Source of the DNA: Coprinellus micaceus
Taxonomy: Eukaryota > Basidiomycota > Agaricomycetes > Agaricales > Psathyrellaceae
Assembly: GCA_951394405.1 (NCBI GenBank)
Contig: OX596340.1
Location: forward strand, 2,728,001 to 2,792,000
Reading direction: 5' to 3'
Length of the DNA stretch: 64,000 nucleotides
Shown in pieces: positions 55,802 through 64,000 of this stretch (the first letter of the stretch is position 1; each line of letters starts with the position of its first letter). The translations under genes were made by a program, and so were the position numbers. Under the pieces are notes generated by a model. That model did not search any database. It saw only the letters and a program-made list of their open reading frames with translations, and was not told the DNA's origin.

Positions 55802-58048
55802 CTACAGACCCTGTAAACGTCCAAGGGTGAGGGTGACTTCGGTCTGTTGTTTGTCCTCTCCCTGAAGCCTCGACTTCAGCTCCTGGATCTCATCGAGTGC
55901 GGCCTTATGCTGAGCCTTGGCCCGGTTTAATTCCCCGACAAGTCCCATCTTGGTGCCCGTCTCAGCATTGTTAATGTCGATGATCGCTTGAGCGGCGAGG
56001 CCGTGGAATTCGCTCAAGGCTTCAGGAGCTTTACGTCGCAGTTTGGGAGAGGCGTACCAGGTAAAAGGTTTGCCGGAATTTGGGTGGTGAGCGATAATGT
56101 AGAGTACACATCCTGTTCGACGGGAAACGTCCTCAACCTACCACGGAGTGAAGATTATTAGTGGTGGATGGAGGCGAGACAGGTTCAACGGTTCAACGTA
56201 CCTTTGTCATCATGTTGCCTATCCACCGATTATAAGTCCTGGTATTATCACTCTGGCTGCTGATGGGAGGGTATAGGTAGTTCCTACGGTAGAAGGCTTG
56301 CAACAGATAGTCAGTGTGAGCACAGGGTTAGCGAAGGGGAGGGAAACATACCACAAGGGTCTTCTTCGTTTCCCACGCCAACCCCTTCGACATATCCAGC
56401 CCAGGGATTCGCTCCCGAAGCCGCCTTATCCGGGTTGTATCCTTTGGTACGAGCTTCCGCGTCCCATTTCTCCTTCAGTCGGCTCTTTGTGGTCTTGCCG
56501 GTCGCCTGGAACCGTCGAGTACTTGCTGTTTGTGTCTGGGTACTGTGGGTAGCTGCTCCGCTCTCTTGTTCATGGCCTTCATCTGGCCCTTGACCATCTT
56601 CGCCTTCGTCATCTTCGTCTTCCTCGACCTGGCCTGCAACAATGATTGACTCCTGCTGTCCGCTCAACATTGTGGTCACCTGGTTCAAAGCGTTCTGAAT
56701 CGATGGGGGTTGCTGAATGATAAGGGCTTCGCCGGTAGCGGATGTGGGAGTGGTCGTCTGGAGCAGAGGCCGGAGAGCTTGATCGGATGGGGGTTGTTGA
56801 ATGGACGGGGCCAAAGGAGGAGTGACGACGATGGGTTGCATCTCTTGAGGGCCCAATAAGGAGCTCTGCTGGTGGGCCAGGGAACCAGATGACACAACGG
56901 GGGATGGGAACGGCCTGGTGGGCTCCGATGTGGGCTCCGAGAAAGGAGGTGGAGAGAATTGCGGCGGCGCTGCCAACCTTGCAGGATCGACACCAAACTG
57001 TGCGTTGGGAAGTCGGGGTGGAAGTTGAGTGTGAGTTGCACTGGCCGTCCTTCTGGATTCAATGGTAGGCTGCGTGTTTGGAGCTGTAGTTGGGGGCTGA
57101 GCTTGATTGTAGTCGGTATATGCGTTGGGTTGTGCGAATCCAGAATGATGAGGAGAGGCGTAAGGATGAGCGTAAACGTATTGGTACCTGGGCCATGGCC
57201 CATGAGGCGGGAGACTCTGCGGATGGCGAAACTCTGTGGATGTATCTGCAATCAATAGAGAATGTGAGCAGGTCAACGTCCTAATAGACATTAAAAAAGC
57301 TCATACTGAACGTGGTGATGAATGGGTGGCTGATAAGGGTGTTGGTCGCCATGCGCAAAATTAGTGGGGTGATTGGGAACGGGCCCAGCATGGACGGTGA
57401 GGCTTGGATCCAGGGCGCCATGGGTTGGATGGAATGGCACTTGGTGAGGTGTCGAACCGTGGACGGTGGGATAGGCTACATAGTCAGGCGTTTGTAGGAT
57501 TGCGCCCCCTGGCTGCTGGAGGTCGTTTGCAGAGCGAGGAAGCTGAAGCAGAGGCGGGGATGTATCAGGCACCCCTCTTTCTTCGGAGACGTGACGAGCG
57601 GGATGATTACTGGGCGTTGCAAGCTGTCGATCGATGTTCGCCTGGAAAGTTGTCAGCCACATGATAGGCCAAGGGAGCGCGGAGAGATTTACTGAGTTGT
57701 CTGCATTCGATGGGGAAGAGGGCCCCTGTCGTGGACGTTTGCGGCGTCCTCTTTGCTAGAAAAAAGTCGACGGTTATTTGCTGGGGGTTGACAATCAGGA
57801 TAGGAGGGACCAACGGATGTGTTCACGGCCTGAGGACCTGAGCCAGCCTGAGGCGCTGAGCCAGCTTCAGGGCCACGCTTGCGAAGGTTACGTCGTGTGG
57901 CAGGGGATGCCAGATTGTAATCGCAGGACGAGTCCCAGGAAAGGCAGAGGGTACCTACGAAAGGCGGAGGGGAGCACTCAGGTGCTATCAAGAAATACCC
58001 TGTCGGGAGGCCCGATTTGAGTCCCACATGGGTCGTTTCGGAGTCCAT
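55802..58048 (-). CDS. multi-exon protein, Pro-rich middle, unrecognised; 5' exons uncertain
   Basis: The start is proposed at 58048 (MDSETTHVGLKSGLPTGYF), with exons toward 57690 whose borders are uncertain. A Pro/His/Gln-rich region follows (57662-57312 and 57290-56352), with acidic EEDEDDEGEDG and basic TGKTTKSRLKEKWDAEART. The last exons are clear and phase-consistent: 56296-56202 and 56137-55802, encoding VEDVSRRTGCVLYIIAHHPN, KPFTWYASPKLRRKAPEAL and a coiled-coil-like tail (ELNRAKAQHKAALDEIQELK). The junction near 57291 could not be resolved with a normal-sized intron, which suggests a frameshift or missed exon. Function unknown. It shares a 145-bp promoter with the divergent gene at 58194. 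Confidence 0.5.
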
Positions 58049-58193
58049 CGGTAAAGATGCACCAACGTTGCAGAGACAGGGGTCCCCATACGAGATGATG
58101 AGATAGCGCTGACTCGTTGGGCAGAGGGCAGAGATTGTTCCCGCAGCTCGCTTTTCTTTCTGCTCCTTCATCGTCATATCGCTCTGTGTCGTT
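58049..58193. promoter_or_regulatory. short divergent promoter
   Basis: 145 bp separate the proposed start codons of the minus-strand gene (58048) and the plus-strand gene (58194). A CT-rich tract (CGCTTTTCTTTCTGCTCC) lies before the plus-strand ATG. Both start codons are inferred, so the length is provisional. Confidence 0.4.
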
Positions 58194-58657
58194 ATGTCCC
58201 GCAGAAAACGCGTTATGGATCTCGAGCCGCGAGATTTTGGCATCCCTGCATCGATGCTGGACAGGGCTAGAGCAGAGACGTCGCCAGGGAAATTGCGGTC
58301 AAAACCAGTGGTGGCAGGGCAGAAACGCAAGAGGCACGCCGTGAACTTAAAGTCTAAACCGACGTCCCAGCCTGACGAGAATCCACCTGAGAATGGTGAC
58401 TGTCGGACTGGGACAAGCAGGAGTTCGGAGTCAACGCTCGTTGGTTTCGATCCAGTGGAAAGCGCGGTGAACGATGAGGGCTGTGCACCGGGGTTCTGCG
58501 GCCCGGGTCTAGACCCACCGCTTTCACTGCCTTTGGGCGCTTGCGACTTGGACCCAACCACAGCAACCGAACCTTCTCCTTTCTACCCGGACTCGAACGA
58601 TGAGGAAGTCACCGATGTGGAGCTTGAACGATACACAAATGCGATAAACACGGCTGC
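58194..58657 (+). pseudogene. 5' part of a gene interrupted by copia copy 2
   Basis: An open frame starts MSRRKRVMDLEPRDFGIPAS and runs 154 codons to 58657, where the copia LTR begins inside the codon series (NAINTA, then LTR). The product is basic at the N-terminus (RKRVMD; GQKRKRH) and acidic, Ser/Pro-rich later (SPFYPDSNDEEVTDVELERY). In the LTR the frame continues for 83 unrelated codons, so any protein made is a truncated fusion. The rest of the gene should resume after the element, beyond the window. Family not recognised. Confidence 0.65.
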
Positions 58658-59040
58658 TGTTGGAAGACAATGCTCATGTCAACTCTATCTCTACAAAGAA
58701 TACCTCTATTTCGAATGTTTTACTTATCTTCTATTGTTCTACAGAGAACAACAACCACCTTGTATTATTCCCATTATACTCGCACTTATTGTTCTCTTAT
58801 CTCCACCTTATCTCCATTCACTGCTATTGTTCTCTACTTATGGAACGTCTATTGTTCTTTCTTATTGTTCCGCATATAGGTTATCTATTGTTCTCCACAG
58901 TATATAGTCCACACTGTAAGTGGGTGAGTCCCCATCGAACTCTCCCCACTTACAGGTGTGTATCTTGTATACTCTACTTACTTTCAATCTAACATCGAAC
59001 TCTCCCCACTTACAGTGGGTCATACTTGCATTGTTCTACA
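58658..59040 (+). repeat. 5' LTR of copia copy 2
   Basis: 383 bp, TG..CA, differing from the copy 1 LTRs at about five positions (for example CGCATATAGG for CACATATAGG and GTGTGTATCTTG for GTGCGTACCTTG). The primer-binding site AGTTATGAGCCCC follows at 59041. Confidence 0.95.
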
Positions 59041-59630
59041 AGTTATGAGCCCCGGGCTCCTCTGATCACGCCATCCGTTATCAGACACCACGGTAACCGC
59101 TCCACTGCCCCTCGATCGCCCATAGCCTACGGCCTCTTCTCGTGTGATATCTCCACCTGAAGCCTATCTCTCTTCACATTTTCACTATCTTCACTTTCGC
59201 TATTTACGTTTCGCTACTTACATTCCACTACCCCTCCTGATACTCAGGAGTACGTATCAACTTCCATTACCACCTTCTACCCCGCGGCAAGCGTTCCCAC
59301 TACGGGAAAGAAGCTATCAGGAAGTCCACAGACGCTTACCGTCTGCGGAATTAGAGTAGCGATCCTTCTTTGAGAGGCCTGATTCGGTTGGACTGGGGAA
59401 ACGACGCAACGGTAGCGCTCCCTCCATCCAAACGCTTTCAGTAACCGGTACTCAAAGTGACAGCGGGGTTCCCTCTGCGGATCTTAGTGTAAAACTTCAA
59501 CTCCTCTTTAGGATATCTACGTATTGGTCCGTTTTACCTACAAAAATCACGGGCACTTTACCTATCACCTATCTCTTATTGTTTTCGTACCTATCATTTT
59601 ATCCTCTCCCATTCTTCATCACCTACCATC

Positions 59631-62600
59631 ATGGACTCTACCACTACGGCCTCACCCATCATGCTCACAGCCTACACTGTGCAGCAGTGGAAGTTCACTG
59701 TCGAGAACAAGGCCTTCGACCTCAACGCCTACGGCATCCTCATTGGGGAGGAGAAAAGACCTGGGAGCAATGCCGACGACAAGGTCAAATCTGACTACGC
59801 CAGTCGCCGCTCCAAGCTCATCGGATACGTCCGGTCTACTCTCGACCACTCCCAACTCGAGACCATCCTCTCTGGCATCCAAGTCACCGACATCGCTGCT
59901 ATCTGGGAGAAGCTCTTGGAAACCTACCAGCCCAAGACTTCTGGCTCTCGTATCAGTGTCCTCCAGGAAATGATGGCACTTCGCATGAGGTCCTCGGGCT
60001 TCGAGAAGGAGACCTACTCCGACTTTGGATCGCGTTGCATGGCGCACGCCTCACGTCTCACCGCACTCCTCCCGCAAGGAGCAGAATACCTTGCAGAGAC
60101 GACACGGTCCGTCACCATCTCCTCCCAAACGACATCGGATGGAGCAACAACGACGATTCAATCCACCAGTCGGGGAGCACATGAACTCCTTACGCCCTCT
60201 GCTTTCAAGGAAGGATACACGGCTGCTCATCTCGCGCGCGATCTTGCAATCAGCATGATCCCCATTGGTCTTGGCAAGGATGACACCATCCTCCGCAATA
60301 CGCTCAACCACATCTCCACTGGGGACGACAATCCCCTTGAAGTCCTCGATCACCTTCGCAAGGCTGACTCCCTCGCTCGCAACACTCAGCTTGCTGAGGG
60401 GACGTCCGCCGCTCTTCAGGTGGCTACAGCTGCCCCGAAGAAGAAGGCAAAGTACAGGTGCAAGGTCCACGGTTGGCAGAACACGCATGAGGACAAGGAC
60501 TGCCGCGTCCAGAACTCCCAGAAGGCCAAGATCGCTGAGACACCTACCACAGCAGCGACTGCTGAGGAGAGCGTCATGATGGCCAGTGTTGCCCACATCG
60601 CAAGTCCCCTTTTCCGTCGAGCTCGTAACAACCCCACTAATACTTCCTGGAACCCAGACTCAGGTGCAACCTCACATATGACACCCAATCGCAAGTGGAT
60701 CCGTAACATGGTTGCGGTGAAAATTGCTGTGTCTCTCGCCAACAATGAGATCGTCTGGGCTACAGGAAAGGGGGAAGTACGTTTCACGCCTCGTATATAT
60801 GGAAAAGTTGGCCAAACTGTGATATTCAACGATGTACTATATGTTCCCGCACTTCGCAATAACCTATTCTCGATCCTCTCCGTTGTTAAGAAGAGCAAAA
60901 TGCGCGTCGTAATTGAAGGAGACTCGCTTGACTTCTTCAAGAATGGCGAGCTACTCCTAACAGCTACCATCGATGGAACTGTTGGCTCTCTCAATGGGAC
61001 AACGCTCGAAAACACGGAAACGGAGGCAGCCTACATCTCCAAGATCGAGAAGGAACTATTACATCAGAGGTTAGGGCACATTGGGAAGGATCGTCTGGAG
61101 ACGCTTATGCGCCAAGACTTGGCCACTGGCATCCTGGTGAAAGAGGGCACGGAACTCAACGACACCTGCGAACACTGCATTGCAGGGAAGCAACATCGGG
61201 ATCCATTCCCAAAACTATCAGCGAATCGCTCAACAGAGCTCCTTGGACGGATTCACTCGGACCTCCATGGACCCCTCGCTGTACAGACACCAATTGGCTA
61301 TCGATACTGGATCACATTCATTGATGACCACTCACGGTTCAAGGAGGTCGCCCTCCTGAAACACAAGAGTGACGCATTCCAAGCCTTCAAAGACTTTGTT
61401 GCCAAGAGTGAGCGAAAGCTCGGCACAAAGGTCAAGGAACTTCGTGATGACAAAGGAGGGGAATACATGGGGAACGACTTCATTCAATGGTGCAAGGGAC
61501 TTGGTATCGCACGGCAACACACAGTTAAAGCCACACCTCAACAGAACGGTGTCAGCGAACGACTCAATCGCACACTAACTGAAGGGGTCATTGCCATGCT
61601 CAACCAAGCACGCCTTCCCATGATGTTCTGGGGTGCAGCTGTACTCTATTACACAGACATCCTGAATGCGACCCCATCCTCTACATTATCGAATACTACC
61701 TCCTATGAAGTCTGGCATAAAGCAAAGCCCGATCTGTCCATGCACCGAGTATTTGGCTGCCGCGTATACGTCCATGTATTGCGCAAGGACCGCAAGAACC
61801 TCCAGTCACACACGGAGCCTTGTGTCTTTATCGGCTTTGAACCAGGCTACAAAGGCTGGAAATGCTACAATCCAGTGACGAAGAAGATCACCATATCCCG
61901 GGATGTTATCTTCGCTGAAAGCACCTTCCCTGGTCTCTCGACCGTAGGGAACGAACAGGCATACACGCCTATAGGCATTAGGGACATCTGGCCAGACGCT
62001 GATCTCGAACCGGAGAATCCACCTCTTGCACCACCTCATGCTCCCATCGCGCCACCACCGCCTCCCCATGACCATCCAGATGATGGATCAGACGAGAGCG
62101 ACAATGATGACGATGGAGACCAAGCAGCACCTCGGACTCCCGAGCGACCTCCTAAAACTGAGCCTAAGACGCCAGCCACACAGCAACCGTCTGTCCATCC
62201 GTCAATTCCACCTACTCCTACGAAACGGGATCCCTCATCTACTCCCTCAACGAAACAGCTGCTACCAATACCTGCCTTGTTCCCAGGGCTCCCTGCACCA
62301 GCTGAGGATGGACCCATGTTCCCAGAACTACCTCCTCCAGCACCAGTCGCACCTCCAGCACCTGCCCAGAAACGCACCCGGCCACCTCCCCCTCCCCCTC
62401 GCGAATCAATCCCTCGCAAGGCGAAAGTTCCGAAAGCTCCACCGCTAGTAGCACAAAGCTCCCGGCCTGTACGGAAAACGGCAACGACCGTCAAGGACTA
62501 CCAGCTCGCGAGTGGAAAAGGGAGACGCGGTACAATTCCAGTGGCCAGGCGTGAAGGGGATGAACAGGTAGCAGATCGAGGGGGTGCACAGAGAAACAAT

Positions 62601-64000
62601 CAGCTACCCGAAACAGAGGATGAGGATGAGGATGAAGACGACGATGAAGACGACGAACCTGTACAACCCATTGCAGCTGAGGACTTTGACCTTGACGACG
62701 AACCTGTAGACATGGAAGATGCACTACGTGCCACCAGTATACTTGATTCTCTCATCAGTCTATACCACGTCCCCCTGGAAGAGACCCTGACTCTCGACCA
62801 AGGCATGGAAATGGCATTCTACATGGCACAGGACAAAGCACTAGGAGCGGCTACACGCCGTCCAGGAGATGCGCCTCGGACACACTGGGAAGCCTTTGCA
62901 GGACCAGATGGTGAACACTGGCAGACCGCAGCACAGGTTGAGATTGACGCCCTAACCACCAATGGCACTTGGGAACTAGTCGAACTACCAGAGGGACGAA
63001 AGGTCGTCGGATCACGATGGGTCTTCCTCATCAAACGAAAGGCAGATGGCACAATTGACCGCTACAAGGCTCGACTTGTCGCCAAGGGATACTCCCAAAT
63101 GCCTGGAGTAGACTACGATCAGACATGGGCACCTGCATCTCGTCTCACATCAATCCGCGCGATCTTCGCCCAAGCCGCCATGGAAGGACACTTCATCGAG
63201 ACCATTGACGTCGACAATGCCTACCTCAACGGAACAATCGAGGAGCAATACGAAGTCTACATGGAGCAAGCGCCAGGGTTTGAGATCAAGAATCCAGACT
63301 CAAAGGGACGGAGATGGGTGTGCCGGCTAAAGAAAGGTTTATATGGCTTGAAACAGAGCGGACGACTATGGTACCAAAAGCTAGCATCAGAACTTGAAGC
63401 GATCGGATTCACCCAAATAAAGTCTGACCCAGCTATCTATGTCTGGGAGATGGATGGGACCCGCATTGTTGTACCAGTCTTCGTTGACGACATCACCATA
63501 ACCTCGAAAAGCCAAGAAAAGATCCAATGGCTCAAGGACTCCCTTGCCAAGGTCTTCAAGATCAAGGATCTCGGACCCACCTCGTACCTGCTTGGAATCA
63601 AGGTTGACTACGACCGCGAGAACCGAGTCATGCGCCTATCCCAGACTCAATACATCCTCGACATGCTTGCGCGATTCAAGATGGAGGACTGCTACCCAGT
63701 AGGAACTCCAATGGATCCAGGAAGCGGTGCTACCCTCACCAAGTACATTCCAAACAAGGCTGACGATGAGATGATGAAGAACGTCCCATACATGAATGCC
63801 ATCGGTGCCCTGATATACCTTATGATTGCGACACGCCCCGACATTGCCTACGCTGTTGCCAAACTGGCCCAATACAACTCCAACCCCGGACCTATGCATT
63901 GGAAAGCAGTCAAGCACCTATTCCGTTACCTCAAGGGAACCAAAGATCTGAAGCTCACCTATCGTAACAATGGTAGCAAGATGTCTTCAGAACTCTTCCA
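59631..64000 (+). CDS. gag-pol: copia Gag-Pol polyprotein, copy 2 (3' end outside window)
   Basis: Starts at the same MDSTTT as copy 1 and stays open for the 1,456 codons visible, through Gag, protease (DSGA), integrase (HHCC and DDE), reverse transcriptase (FVDD) and the start of RNase H. A few substitutions separate it from copy 1 (for example RPGSNADD for KPGSNADD, DDGSDES for DNGSDES). A one-base insertion in the leader near 59545 lies before the start codon and does not affect the product. The stop is expected near 64,457. Confidence 0.93.
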   Translation, partial: MDSTTTASPIMLTAYTVQQWKFTVENKAFDLNAYGILIGEEKRPGSNADDKVKSDYASRRSKLIGYVRSTLDHSQLETILSGIQVTDIAAIWEKLLETYQPKTSGSRISVLQEMMALRMRSSGFEKETYSDFGSRCMAHASRLTALLPQGAEYLAETTRSVTISSQTTSDGATTTIQSTSRGAHELLTPSAFKEGYTAAHLARDLAISMIPIGLGKDDTILRNTLNHISTGDDNPLEVLDHLRKADSLARNTQLAEGTSAALQVATAAPKKKAKYRCKVHGWQNTHEDKDCRVQNSQKAKIAETPTTAATAEESVMMASVAHIASPLFRRARNNPTNTSWNPDSGATSHMTPNRKWIRNMVAVKIAVSLANNEIVWATGKGEVRFTPRIYGKVGQTVIFNDVLYVPALRNNLFSILSVVKKSKMRVVIEGDSLDFFKNGELLLTATIDGTVGSLNGTTLENTETEAAYISKIEKELLHQRLGHIGKDRLETLMRQDLATGILVKEGTELNDTCEHCIAGKQHRDPFPKLSANRSTELLGRIHSDLHGPLAVQTPIGYRYWITFIDDHSRFKEVALLKHKSDAFQAFKDFVAKSERKLGTKVKELRDDKGGEYMGNDFIQWCKGLGIARQHTVKATPQQNGVSERLNRTLTEGVIAMLNQARLPMMFWGAAVLYYTDILNATPSSTLSNTTSYEVWHKAKPDLSMHRVFGCRVYVHVLRKDRKNLQSHTEPCVFIGFEPGYKGWKCYNPVTKKITISRDVIFAESTFPGLSTVGNEQAYTPIGIRDIWPDADLEPENPPLAPPHAPIAPPPPPHDHPDDGSDESDNDDDGDQAAPRTPERPPKTEPKTPATQQPSVHPSIPPTPTKRDPSSTPSTKQLLPIPALFPGLPAPAEDGPMFPELPPPAPVAPPAPAQKRTRPPPPPPRESIPRKAKVPKAPPLVAQSSRPVRKTATTVKDYQLASGKGRRGTIPVARREGDEQVADRGGAQRNNQLPETEDEDEDEDDDEDDEPVQPIAAEDFDLDDEPVDMEDALRATSILDSLISLYHVPLEETLTLDQGMEMAFYMAQDKALGAATRRPGDAPRTHWEAFAGPDGEHWQTAAQVEIDALTTNGTWELVELPEGRKVVGSRWVFLIKRKADGTIDRYKARLVAKGYSQMPGVDYDQTWAPASRLTSIRAIFAQAAMEGHFIETIDVDNAYLNGTIEEQYEVYMEQAPGFEIKNPDSKGRRWVCRLKKGLYGLKQSGRLWYQKLASELEAIGFTQIKSDPAIYVWEMDGTRIVVPVFVDDITITSKSQEKIQWLKDSLAKVFKIKDLGPTSYLLGIKVDYDRENRVMRLSQTQYILDMLARFKMEDCYPVGTPMDPGSGATLTKYIPNKADDEMMKNVPYMNAIGALIYLMIATRPDIAYAVAKLAQYNSNPGPMHWKAVKHLFRYLKGTKDLKLTYRNNGSKMSSELF

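Larger units (their letters stand above)
58658..64000 (+). mobile_element. Ty1/copia retrotransposon, copy 2 (cut by window end)
   Basis: Same family as copy 1, about 98-99% identical by eye, with a constant 54,721-bp coordinate offset from the gag-pol start onward and no net indel in the visible coding part. By that offset its right end should be near 64,866. The left flank is GCTGC (58653-58657), which predicts the target duplication on the far side. Confidence 0.97.

Noticed and set aside
57689..58561. 290-codon minus-strand frame taken as one exon
   Set aside because: The part beyond 58048 is antisense to the gene starting at 58194; only the part from 58048 down is used, as the likely 5' end of the minus-strand gene.

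Overview
The window looks like nuclear DNA of a filamentous basidiomycete, probably an agaricomycete. The support is compact genes with many 50-70 nt GT-AG introns, a tandem family of fungal NACHT (NLR-like) genes of agaricomycete style, Ty1/copia retrotransposons, and CT-rich promoters. The species cannot be named from the sequence.

Layout. (1) 1-810: non-genic, with a 25-bp tandem repeat. (2) About 811-45,130: an array of about six head-to-tail copies of a ~7-kb cassette. Each cassette carries a plus-strand five-exon NACHT gene, then a convergent minus-strand relic of a Pro/Ser-rich gene; the relic's single membrane segment can be read in the three best-preserved copies. Copy A (811-3938) is truncated at both ends. 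Copies B-F each hold a full-length NACHT gene (starts at 10529, 18076, 24873, 31780 and 39285; 652-659 residues). All five spliced models stay in frame, and a shared TTAAGCGCCC element lies 145-235 bp upstream of each start. No clean open frame is left in any copy of the neighbouring gene. The array carries three insertions: a terminal-inverted-repeat element (about 2627-3284), an intact copia element with identical-looking LTRs (3939-10146), and a 683-bp non-autonomous DNA element with an 8-bp target duplication (36852-37534). (3) About 45,258-47,905: a degenerate satellite of roughly 100-bp units, each with two conserved, roughly complementary boxes. (4) 47,940-58,657: a different gene neighbourhood with six unrecognised multi-exon genes on both strands, one with a 45-bp coding minisatellite. 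(5) 58,658-64,000: a second copia copy, cut by the window end, inserted inside the coding region of a gene that shares a 145-bp divergent promoter with its neighbour.

How the parts work together. NACHT proteins are STAND NTPases used by fungi in non-self recognition and programmed cell death. A tandem array kept intact while its passenger gene decays, with mosaic blocks shared between copies, fits a receptor family diversifying by unequal exchange and gene conversion. That is inference: the sequence shows the array, the intact Walker motifs, the shared promoter element and the mosaic tracts, but no function. Gene models were made by eye, so splice sites are supported by phase agreement across paralogues rather than by transcripts.
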